Shown here in pieces: positions 44,510-51,670 of a stretch of DNA of 64,000 nucleotides; position 1 is the first letter of the stretch; every line of letters starts with the position of its first letter. Below the pieces are notes generated by a model that worked only from the letters and a program-made list of their open reading frames with translations, made no database searches and was not told the DNA's origin. The position numbers were made by a program, and so were the translations under genes. Origin of the DNA: Winogradskyella luteola (GTDB lineage Bacteria; Bacteroidota; Bacteroidia; Flavobacteriales; Flavobacteriaceae); NCBI RefSeq assembly GCF_019203985.1, contig NZ_JAGSPD010000003.1, positions 124,001 through 188,000 of the forward strand, read 5' to 3'.

Positions 44510-44639
44510 AATTTTGTGTAGGTATATTCTTTTTTTATATCACAAATTTTTAGCGTCAACCAATCGCGTAAGTCAATAACAAAACATCAATTCTGTTAAA
44601 ATTCTAAAAAATTAAGGAATGAAACATCCAAGATTAATT

Positions 44640-44780
44640 TCTATGCGTAACTACAATATAGAAGCAAAAAATGTTTTTATAATCTTAGTAGGAGATCTTA
44701 ATTATTATTAAGCGGTTATAATTAAGGTTAATTTAGTTTAGTTAGGGCAAAACCCATCTGTAGAACACAGATGGGTTTTG
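44640..44780 (+). ncRNA. Possible small RNA between mazG and the DUF349 gene
   Basis: Gene-free 275-base stretch (44510-44784). From about 44690 it reads GGAGATCTTAATTATTA, similar to GGAGGATTTAATTAATA in unit 1 at 41910-41925, then an AT-rich stretch and a perfect 14-bp terminator hairpin. No ORF. It may be the mazG 3' UTR, but its distance from mazG and the shared motif make a third member of the dapD-ruvX RNA family possible. Confidence 0.25.
44748..44780 (+). terminator. Strong intrinsic terminator after mazG
   Basis: CAAAACCCATCTGT (44748-44761) and ACAGATGGGTTTTG (44767-44780) form a perfect 14-bp stem with loop AGAAC, followed by ATTTTT on the plus strand. On the minus strand there is no T run, so it serves the plus strand. 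Confidence 0.88.
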
Positions 44781-44784
44781 ATTT

Positions 44785-46776
44785 TTACGAGTACATACCA
44801 CGGATCTTAGCCAATTTTGCTTTCCAAGTGTCCAATTCTTTTTTGTGATTAGCTATATTTTTGTGTACATCTTTTACAAGAGGATTATCAGAATCTATAT
44901 TAGAGAAAAACTGAAGGTTGTTTTCTAGCTGAGTGATTTCAGATTGGACTTCACTAATTTTTTTGCGGATAAAATTTTGCTCATTGTCAAGTAATCTAGT
45001 GTCGTTGTCATTACTGGCAAAATTTTCGAGTTTACTTTCAAACTTTACCATGTCTAATTTAGCCTTGTCCATTTTTAATTTATCAAAGGCATCATCAATG
45101 GCTTTATAAAATTTGCCATCAATATAGCGTTTGTTTTGTGGTACATGGCCAATAGCTTTCCAATCAGAAATTTTTGTTTTTAAAGTCTCAACATCAGCTT
45201 TATTGTCGCCACTGAGCTCCATGGTTTTAATTTCGTCTAATAATTTCACTTTTTTATCAAAAGCATCATAGAGATGTTGGTTTTCAGCTTTGCGTTCAGC
45301 ATGCATTCTATCGAAGTAGTGGTTGCAGGCCGCTTTAAACTGTTTCCAAATTTTATCACTATCGCGTCGTGGTACGTGACCAATTTTTTTCCAATCACTT
45401 TGTATTTTTTTCATCAAAGGAGTAACTGCTTTAAAATCATCACTATCCTTATTGTCTTCAGCGATTTTAATGAGCTCTTTCTTTTTTTGAAGATTTTCGT
45501 ATTGGTCTTTCTTTAACTCTTTATAAAATTTATTTTTTCCACGATTGAATGCTCTAACGGCTTCTTTAAATTTAGCCCACGTGGCTTCATTAACCTTTTG
45601 TGGTACTTTGCCAGCATTAAAAAAGGCTTCTCTTAAAGTTTCGACCTCTTTTATTTTTTTCTGCCAAGCACCATGCGAACTGGAATTATCTTCTGCTATG
45701 GTTTGAATTTTAGCAATAAGCTCTTCCTTTTTTTCAAGATTTTTTTCGTAGGCCTTATCCAAATCTGAATAATACTCTTGGCGTTTTTCATGAATAGCTT
45801 TTGTAGCATTACTAAAACGCTCCCAGATTTCCTCTCGATGTGCTTTTGCAACAGGCCCCAGCTCTTCTTTCCATAGTTTGTGAAGCACTTGTAACTCTCT
45901 AAAAGCTCTGTTGATATTGTTGTCCTTGGCAAGTTCTTCGGCACGTTCTATGATTTTGATTTTTTGATCATAGTTATGCTTAAAATCCATATCTCTCAAA
46001 TCGTTATTGAGATGTAAAAAATCATAAAAACGCTCTACGTGATGATGGTAATTATTCCAGGCATTATTGTATTTATCTCTCGGTATAGGGCCAGCATTAC
46101 GCCATTTTTCCTGCAATTCCTTGAAGTTTTTATAGGTCGTGCCCATATTTTCCTCAACTGTAAGTAAGCCTTTTATTTCTTCAATAATGGCTAATCTGTC
46201 GTCTAGATTTTGCTTAAGGTTTTGCTCGCGTTCTTTGTAATAGCTGCTTATAGATTGCTTATAATCTTTATAGAATTGATTGAAAAGCTTTTTGGTTTCG
46301 TTGGTGTAATAAAAGTCAATTTCGTTTCCACCATCTTCTAAAAATTCTTCCTTTTTCTGTTCGAGCAGTTCATTAAACTTGGCATTGAATTCTGCCTTGA
46401 TTTGATTGACCTGCTTAGATATAGTTTGAACTTTATGATGTTTTAAAAGCCGATTGAGTTCTGTTGCTAAGTCTTGTATTGACATAGCGTGGTAGTCTTT
46501 TTCTTCTACTTCGTGGCGCTCAGAATTGGATTCGTCTTCAGCATCTTCAGCATTAGACGCTTCAATTTCATCTACATGTTCCTCTACAGAATCTAGGGCC
46601 GGAGTTTCAGCATTTGTTTGTTCCTCAAGAGTTTCAGCCTCAACAACGGTTTCAGTTTCTACTTCAGTTTCTGCCTTGGTTTCAAAGGTGTTGGTTGCAT
46701 CTTGTTTTGGCGTAGAGTTTTGAGTTTCTATTTCTTTTTTTCCATCTGCATCTTGCAGGTTATCAGTCTCAGACAT
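44785..46776 (-). CDS. Multi-DUF349 coiled-coil protein (663 aa)
   Basis: Highly charged cytoplasmic protein. Residues ~1-95 are a disordered acidic N-terminus (many E, T, A). The rest holds five DUF349 three-helix repeats, recognised by the core motifs EKWRNAGPIPRDKYNNAW, HKLWKEELGPVAKAHREEIW, LREAFFNAGKVPQKVNEATW, QSDWKKIGHVPRRDSDKIW and ISDWKAIGHVPQNKRY, and then a C-terminal coiled coil. DUF349 proteins occur widely and the function is not settled. Stands alone and convergent with mazG. Confidence 0.88.
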   Translation of the reverse strand: MSETDNLQDADGKKEIETQNSTPKQDATNTFETKAETEVETETVVEAETLEEQTNAETPALDSVEEHVDEIEASNAEDAEDESNSERHEVEEKDYHAMSIQDLATELNRLLKHHKVQTISKQVNQIKAEFNAKFNELLEQKKEEFLEDGGNEIDFYYTNETKKLFNQFYKDYKQSISSYYKEREQNLKQNLDDRLAIIEEIKGLLTVEENMGTTYKNFKELQEKWRNAGPIPRDKYNNAWNNYHHHVERFYDFLHLNNDLRDMDFKHNYDQKIKIIERAEELAKDNNINRAFRELQVLHKLWKEELGPVAKAHREEIWERFSNATKAIHEKRQEYYSDLDKAYEKNLEKKEELIAKIQTIAEDNSSSHGAWQKKIKEVETLREAFFNAGKVPQKVNEATWAKFKEAVRAFNRGKNKFYKELKKDQYENLQKKKELIKIAEDNKDSDDFKAVTPLMKKIQSDWKKIGHVPRRDSDKIWKQFKAACNHYFDRMHAERKAENQHLYDAFDKKVKLLDEIKTMELSGDNKADVETLKTKISDWKAIGHVPQNKRYIDGKFYKAIDDAFDKLKMDKAKLDMVKFESKLENFASNDNDTRLLDNEQNFIRKKISEVQSEITQLENNLQFFSNIDSDNPLVKDVHKNIANHKKELDTWKAKLAKIRGMYS

Positions 46777-46957
46777 AAGTCGTAAATTTATTTTAGGATG
46801 TTAAAGATACTAACAACTCCTTGAACTACAAAGGAAATGAGCGCTGAGATTCAATCGGCGCGTTTGTGGGTCTCGGATTTGGTTAAAAGTTGATTTGTCT
46901 AGCACTTTTTGGTGGTATGCTTCTTAATTTTACAGGTCACTAACTGTTTATAATTTG
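46777..46957. other. Gene-free stretch upstream of the DUF349 gene
   Basis: Promoter region of the DUF349 gene and 3' region of the small ORF at 46958. A short inverted pair (GGTCACTAACTG around 46936) is visible, but no convincing promoter box or terminator. Confidence 0.4.
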
Positions 46958-47077
46958 CTAATCTCTAAATCTTCTTTTTCTGAATTTACTTGGGCTTTGG
47001 TTGGTTTTTCGTTCCGTATTTTCAGCAATCGCTTTTACGATTAAGTAGACTCCAACAAGTATTAAAATAACAAGCAT
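46958..47077 (-). CDS. Small single-helix membrane ORF (39 aa)
   Basis: ATG at 47077-47075, TAG at 46960-46958. The peptide starts MLVILILVGVYLIVKAIAEN, one strong transmembrane helix, then a polar tail ending KFRKRRFRD. It lies 9 bases downstream of the LolD-type ATPase gene on the same strand and fills most of the otherwise empty 310-base gap. Helix plus basic tail (positive-inside) is the arrangement of real bacterial small membrane proteins. No known family recognised. Confidence 0.5.
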   Translation of the reverse strand: MLVILILVGVYLIVKAIAENTERKTNQSPSKFRKRRFRD

Positions 47078-47086
47078 TAAATCTGT

Positions 47087-47776
47087 TTATTCATTAAAAG
47101 TATCACTTTCAATTACACCGTCGCGTAAACGGATAACGCGTTTGGCGTGTGCTGCAATATCTTCTTCGTGTGTTACCATAATAACTGTATTGCCAGCAGC
47201 GTGAATTTCATCAAAAAGGCCCATGATTTCAGTACCGGTTTTAGAATCAAGGTTACCAGTTGGCTCATCTGCTAAGATTATTGACGGTTTATTCACCAAA
47301 GCACGACCCACAGCAACACGCTGTCGTTGTCCACCAGACAATTGATTGGGTTTATGATCCATACGGTCTGCTAAACCGACATCAGTTAAAACTTCGGATG
47401 CTCTATCATTACGCTGTTTTTTTGATGCGCCAGCATACACCATTGGTAAAGCTACGTTATCTAAAGCCGTCGTTCGAGGTAATAGGTTAAAGGTTTGAAA
47501 AACGAATCCGATTTCGGTATTTCTAATATCGGCCAACTCGTCATCAGACATTTGACTTACGTCCTTGCCATTTAATCTATACAAACCAGCGGTAGGGGTA
47601 TCTAAACACCCCAATAAGTTCATTAAAGTGGATTTGCCAGAGCCCGATGGTCCCATTATGGCCACATATTCACCACGTTTTATATCTAAATCAATACCTT
47701 TTAATACATGGACAATTTCTTGGCCTAATTTAAAATCCCTAATGATGCCTCTAATCTCAATGACGTTGTCACTCAT
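47087..47776 (-). CDS. LolD/MacB-type ABC transporter ATP-binding protein
   Basis: 229-aa ATPase. Visible: Walker [10 protein letters not shown] at 42-50, Q-loop [18 protein letters not shown], signature [15 protein letters not shown], Walker [14 protein letters not shown] and switch His in IMVTHEED. This is the LolD/MacB/FtsE group, whose partners are FtsX-like permeases that move lipoproteins or act by mechanotransmission. No permease gene is adjacent; a 39-aa membrane ORF follows instead. Which permease it works with cannot be said from this window. Confidence 0.9.
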   Translation of the reverse strand: MSDNVIEIRGIIRDFKLGQEIVHVLKGIDLDIKRGEYVAIMGPSGSGKSTLMNLLGCLDTPTAGLYRLNGKDVSQMSDDELADIRNTEIGFVFQTFNLLPRTTALDNVALPMVYAGASKKQRNDRASEVLTDVGLADRMDHKPNQLSGGQRQRVAVGRALVNKPSIILADEPTGNLDSKTGTEIMGLFDEIHAAGNTVIMVTHEEDIAAHAKRVIRLRDGVIESDTFNE

Positions 47777-47862
47777 GGTAATCTATCTATAGCTGTTGGT
47801 TGAAATTCTTCCTGCAAGATACAGGAATTTACAGTTAATAAGACGTTAAAGTTGCAAGCTTG

Positions 47863-48633
47863 TTACACTCTAATTCTAAAATGTTCTTTGGCTTGTTCTT
47901 TTCTAAAGAATACAAAGCCTAAATGGAAACAATCTACAGTCACGGTAACAGCTTCGTGAGATTTGATATATTCCCATGCTTCTGTCATTCCTTTGGACCA
48001 ATATATGTCATCAAACACAAAAACAGTTTCGTTATGGATCTTTGGTAAAAGTGATTTGAAATATTGAATTGTAGCAGCTTTGTTGTGATGCCCATCAAAA
48101 AAAATAAAATCGAATTTTTCTTTTTTTAGTGATGGGATCATTAGTGTGAAATCACCTCTAACAAATGATACATTTTTCACCTCTAATACTCTGAATTTTG
48201 ATTTAGTAAAGTTTGATGTATTGGGGCAGCCTTCAATTGTAGTGATACTTGAATCCTTATTGGCTAATGCCAAAGCATAAGCACCCATGCCTAAAGAAGT
48301 GCCTAATTCTAAAATTGTTTTTGGATCAAAGTATTTAGTTGCTTTAAAAAGCAGTTTGGTTTCTTTTTTAGTACTGCTAGAGTTGCGTATCATTTTAGCA
48401 ACTCGACGTTTTTTAGAGCCAAGTACTTTTGAACCTTCCCCTAAGTCTGTAATTTCTAGAATTGTATTTGATTGTTTTAAAGTATTTCGATAAGTATTGA
48501 GTTTTTTGTATTCAGGATAATTAAATTTATCATACAAACATTTTGTAACGAAATTATATATGAACGGTGAATGAACACCATGTTGATTGGTGGATGAGAA
48601 GAGGAATTTTATGTAAGATAATGTTTGATACAT
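47863..48633 (-). CDS. Class I SAM-dependent methyltransferase
   Basis: 256-aa protein starting MYQTLSYIKFLFSSTNQHG, a start shared by flavobacterial relatives. SAM-binding motif I is ILELGTSLGMGAYALALA and the motif II region is FDFIFFDGHHNKAATI, giving an O-methyltransferase-like Rossmann fold. The open frame extends to 48729 through a hydrophobic, low-quality stretch that includes part of a palindrome-rich spacer, so 48633 (or the ATG at 48648) is preferred. Substrate unknown. The 254-base spacer to the ABC-F gene has two hairpins. Confidence 0.82.
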   Translation of the reverse strand: MYQTLSYIKFLFSSTNQHGVHSPFIYNFVTKCLYDKFNYPEYKKLNTYRNTLKQSNTILEITDLGEGSKVLGSKKRRVAKMIRNSSSTKKETKLLFKATKYFDPKTILELGTSLGMGAYALALANKDSSITTIEGCPNTSNFTKSKFRVLEVKNVSFVRGDFTLMIPSLKKEKFDFIFFDGHHNKAATIQYFKSLLPKIHNETVFVFDDIYWSKGMTEAWEYIKSHEAVTVTVDCFHLGFVFFRKEQAKEHFRIRV

Positions 48634-48737
48634 TTTTTCTTTATCCATTTTGTCTTGATACAAAACGAACCAAAAAATCACAATCAAAATTAGGAAATTG
48701 CAAAGCAACATTTGCTTTCGAAACTTCATGCTTGAAG

Positions 48738-48750
48738 CTGCGCTTCGCAG
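48738..48750. repeat. Short palindrome CTGCG-CTT-CGCAG
   Basis: Perfect 5-bp inverted repeat with 3-base loop in the spacer between the methyltransferase and ABC-F genes. Part of a more GC-rich patch than its surroundings. Confidence 0.5.
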
Positions 48751-48787
48751 TTACGTTTCTTCGCTCATTATTTCTGAATTTTGATGC

Positions 48788-48804
48788 TTCCGACTTTGTC
48801 GGAA
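48788..48804. repeat. Short palindrome TTCCGAC-TTT-GTCGGAA
   Basis: Perfect 7-bp inverted repeat with 3-base loop, 37 bases from the first palindrome. No T run, so not a terminator; form and position resemble extragenic palindromic elements. Confidence 0.55.
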
Positions 48805-48902
48805 ATGGGACTTGCTTATTTTTAAGATTAGTAAAAAATTTTAAGTTTTTGATTGTTTTCCTTATAAAGATGAAACTGGGTACTCATAACTGAGACTGAA
48901 AA

Positions 48903-50765
48903 CTAATCACCTAGTTTCTCAGCCAACTCAAACCAACGCATTTCTTTTTCTTCAATCATATCAATGATAACCTGAAGCTCATCAGACAATTTATTAATAT
49001 TATCTTGTGATAGTTCTGGGTTATTGAATTTAGTTTCCAAGGCTTTTTTATCAAGCTCTAAAGACCGAATTTTAGATTCTAAATTCTTGTATTCTTTCTG
49101 TTCATTGTAAGATAATTTATTGGCTTCGTTTTGCTTTACTGCTTTTGTACTATCTGCTTTTGTAGACGCTTCAGTTTGCTTAGGTAAGCTGCTATCATAA
49201 AACCTAAAGTCTGAATAATTTCCTGGGAAATTATCGACTTTGCCACTGCCTCTAAATACAAATAAGTGATCCACAATTTTATCCATAAAATACCTATCGT
49301 GAGAAACCACCAAGAGCACACCAGGAAAATCCATTAAGAAACTTTCCAATACATTTAAGGTTACGATATCCAGATCGTTTGTTGGTTCATCTAGGATTAA
49401 TACATTTGGATTTTGGATGAGAACCGTGCATAAATAGAGACGTTTTTGTTCACCACCACTTAGTTTTTCAACAAAATCATATTGTTTCTTTCTATCGAAC
49501 AAAAAGCGTTCTAATAATTGTTGGGCACTTATTTGTCTTCCCTTGGCCAAAGGAATGTAATCTCCATAAGCTCTAATAACATCAATAACTTTTTGCTCTG
49601 GTTTTACTGTGATGCCACCTTGTGTATAGTACCCAATTTTTACAGTTTCACCCAATACAATTTTTCCTCCATCTGGCTGAACACTACCAGTAAGTAAGTT
49701 TAAAAACGTAGATTTCCCTGTTCCATTTTTACCAATAATACCAATGCGTTCGCCTTTTTTAAATGTGTAATCGAACCCGTTGAGTATTTTTTTGTCTTTA
49801 AATGCTTTAGAAACATTATGAAACTCTATGATCTTGCTGCCGAGGCGTTCCATATTAATTTCTAATTGTATCTGATGATCTTTTCGTCTCTGATGTGCCT
49901 TTTTCTTTATTTCAAAGAAATCATCTATTCTACTCTTGGATTTTGTTGTACGTGCTTTGGGCTGACGACGCATCCAATCGAGTTCTTTTTTAAAGAGCTG
50001 TTTTGCCTTACCGGTTTCAATGGCTTGGTTTTCAATTCGGGCTTCCTTCTTCTCTAAATAATAAGAGTAATTGCCCTTATATGTATAAAGCTGACCATGA
50101 TCTAGTTCTATAATCTCATTACAGACACGCTCTAAAAAATAACGGTCGTGCGTTACCATAAAAAGTGTTTGTTGGGTTTTTGAAAAGTAATCTTCTAACC
50201 ATTCTATCATTTCTAAATCGAGGTGATTGGTGGGCTCGTCTAAAATTAAGATATCAGGTTTGCTCAACAAAGCCTGAGCCAGTGCCAACCGCTTTTTTTG
50301 CCCACCAGAAAGTGTGCTCACTTTCATGGATAAATCATCTAGTTTTAATTGCGATAGTACCTGTTGGTATTGCGTTTCAAATTCCCAAGCATTGTTTCTG
50401 TCCATAGCTTCAAAGGCTAATTGGTAAGCTTCTGTATCCTCAGGGTTTTTCAATGCATTCTCGTAAGTTTCTATGGTTTTTAAGATAGGAATATCTGACG
50501 CAAAAATCGTTTCTTCAATGGTAAGCTTTTGATCTAAATTGGGCTCTTGATCTAAAAAGGCCAGGCGCAATCCTTTTCTAACAACTACTTGCCCTTCGTC
50601 TGGTGTGTCTTTTCCAGATAAAATATTTAGAATAGATGTCTTTCCGCTTCCGTTTTTTGCAACAAAAGCAATCTTCTGATCTTTATGGATACTAAATGAC
50701 AAATCCTTAAAGAGAACAAGCTCTCCATAAGACTTGGATATATTTTCTACATTGAGGTAATTCAC
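48903..50765 (-). CDS. ABC-F family ATPase
   Basis: 620-aa protein with two ABC ATPase domains and no membrane segment: ABC1 with Walker A AKNGSGKTS and signature LSGGQKKRLALAQALL, ABC2 with GKNGTGKST and LSGGEQKRLYL, both with Walker B ILDEPTNHLD / ILDEPTNDLD. The linker near 240-300 and a C-terminal coiled coil (~540-620) fit the ribosome-acting ABC-F class (Uup/EttA-like). Start: homology begins at NYLNVENISKSYGEL, giving a GTG at 50765. The ATG at 50855 would lie in the promoter of the opposite gene. Confidence 0.9.
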   Translation of the reverse strand: MNYLNVENISKSYGELVLFKDLSFSIHKDQKIAFVAKNGSGKTSILNILSGKDTPDEGQVVVRKGLRLAFLDQEPNLDQKLTIEETIFASDIPILKTIETYENALKNPEDTEAYQLAFEAMDRNNAWEFETQYQQVLSQLKLDDLSMKVSTLSGGQKKRLALAQALLSKPDILILDEPTNHLDLEMIEWLEDYFSKTQQTLFMVTHDRYFLERVCNEIIELDHGQLYTYKGNYSYYLEKKEARIENQAIETGKAKQLFKKELDWMRRQPKARTTKSKSRIDDFFEIKKKAHQRRKDHQIQLEINMERLGSKIIEFHNVSKAFKDKKILNGFDYTFKKGERIGIIGKNGTGKSTFLNLLTGSVQPDGGKIVLGETVKIGYYTQGGITVKPEQKVIDVIRAYGDYIPLAKGRQISAQQLLERFLFDRKKQYDFVEKLSGGEQKRLYLCTVLIQNPNVLILDEPTNDLDIVTLNVLESFLMDFPGVLLVVSHDRYFMDKIVDHLFVFRGSGKVDNFPGNYSDFRFYDSSLPKQTEASTKADSTKAVKQNEANKLSYNEQKEYKNLESKIRSLELDKKALETKFNNPELSQDNINKLSDELQVIIDMIEEKEMRWFELAEKLGD

Positions 50766-50814
50766 ACTAAAATTTTTACAAAGAACGAAATAAACCAAAA
50801 AGAAACCTAATAGT

Positions 50815-50844
50815 TTTGTTATTGCTATTGATACATTATATTTG
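50815..50844 (+). promoter_or_regulatory. Consensus promoter of the polysaccharide operon
   Basis: TTTG (50815-50818), 18-base spacer, TATATTTG (50837-50844), a full match to the Bacteroidota promoter. The ATG of the Wza-like gene follows 22 bases later at 50867. Divergent from the ABC-F gene. Confidence 0.75.
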
Positions 50845-50866
50845 TCTGTAAACATCCATTTTACCT

Positions 50867-51667
50867 ATGAGAAGCATCAAGCTTTTGATTATTATTCTTA
50901 GTAGTATTCTTATCTCTTCTTGTATTCCTCACAAAGACACGGTTTATTTACAGAACAAGGAAAACGCTACAAATGATACAATTCCATATAACTTATCTGA
51001 AGTTCAAAAACCTTACAGGATTCAGGTTGATGATATTCTAAATATTAGAATAAAAGTTTTAGATCAGGATAATGTTCAGATATTCAACCCGATAGGAGAG
51101 GCAAACCTTAATGCCAGTAGTGCTGAACGCGCTTACTTCGATGGTTTTACAGTAGATTTACATGGCAATGTTAGAATTCCTGTTTTGGGAGATATGAATG
51201 TTTTGGGTTACACGGTTGCTGAAATTGAAGAAAAAATAAAAAAGAAATTATTGGATGAACAATTTAAGGAAACCTCTAATATTTTCGTTACCGTAAAGCT
51301 GGCGGGTTTGAGGTACACTGCTACTGGAGAAATCAATAGTCCAGGAACCGTTACTTTATTTAAAGAGCGTGTTAATATCTTTGAAGCTATCGCCAATGCT
51401 GGGGAAATACCAATAACGGGCAATAGAAAGGATGTTATGGTAATTAGGCAATACCCACAGGGTCAAAAAATCCACCATTTAGATTTAACGGATGTTAATG
51501 TTATGCAGTCACCATATTACTATATTCAACCCAACGATATGATATATGTTAAGCCTCTAAAGCAAAAATCCATTGGTACAGGTGAGACTGCAGTCTCTAG
51601 CTTAACTACTATTGCAACTATTGTTTCGTTAATTACGTCTTCAGTTTTAATTTTCACAAGATTATAA
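50867..51667 (+). CDS. Wza-like polysaccharide export lipoprotein
   Basis: 266-aa outer-membrane or periplasmic lipoprotein: signal peptide with lipobox LISSC (Cys19), then a poly-saccharide export domain (YRIQVDDILNIRIKVLD, VDLHGNVRIPVLGDMNVLGYT) and an SLBB segment (YTATGEINSPGTVTLFKERV). The last ~20 residues are hydrophobic. Shorter than E. coli Wza (~380), as is usual for Bacteroidota. Forms the outer-membrane export channel with the Wzc-like protein encoded 3 bases downstream. First gene of the operon, behind a consensus promoter. Confidence 0.9.
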   Translation: MRSIKLLIIILSSILISSCIPHKDTVYLQNKENATNDTIPYNLSEVQKPYRIQVDDILNIRIKVLDQDNVQIFNPIGEANLNASSAERAYFDGFTVDLHGNVRIPVLGDMNVLGYTVAEIEEKIKKKLLDEQFKETSNIFVTVKLAGLRYTATGEINSPGTVTLFKERVNIFEAIANAGEIPITGNRKDVMVIRQYPQGQKIHHLDLTDVNVMQSPYYYIQPNDMIYVKPLKQKSIGTGETAVSSLTTIATIVSLITSSVLIFTRL

Positions 51668-51670
51668 TAC

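Noticed and set aside
50766..50855. 30-residue N-terminal extension of the ABC-F protein
   Set aside because: It is hydrophobic, unlike the family, and overlaps the divergent polysaccharide promoter.
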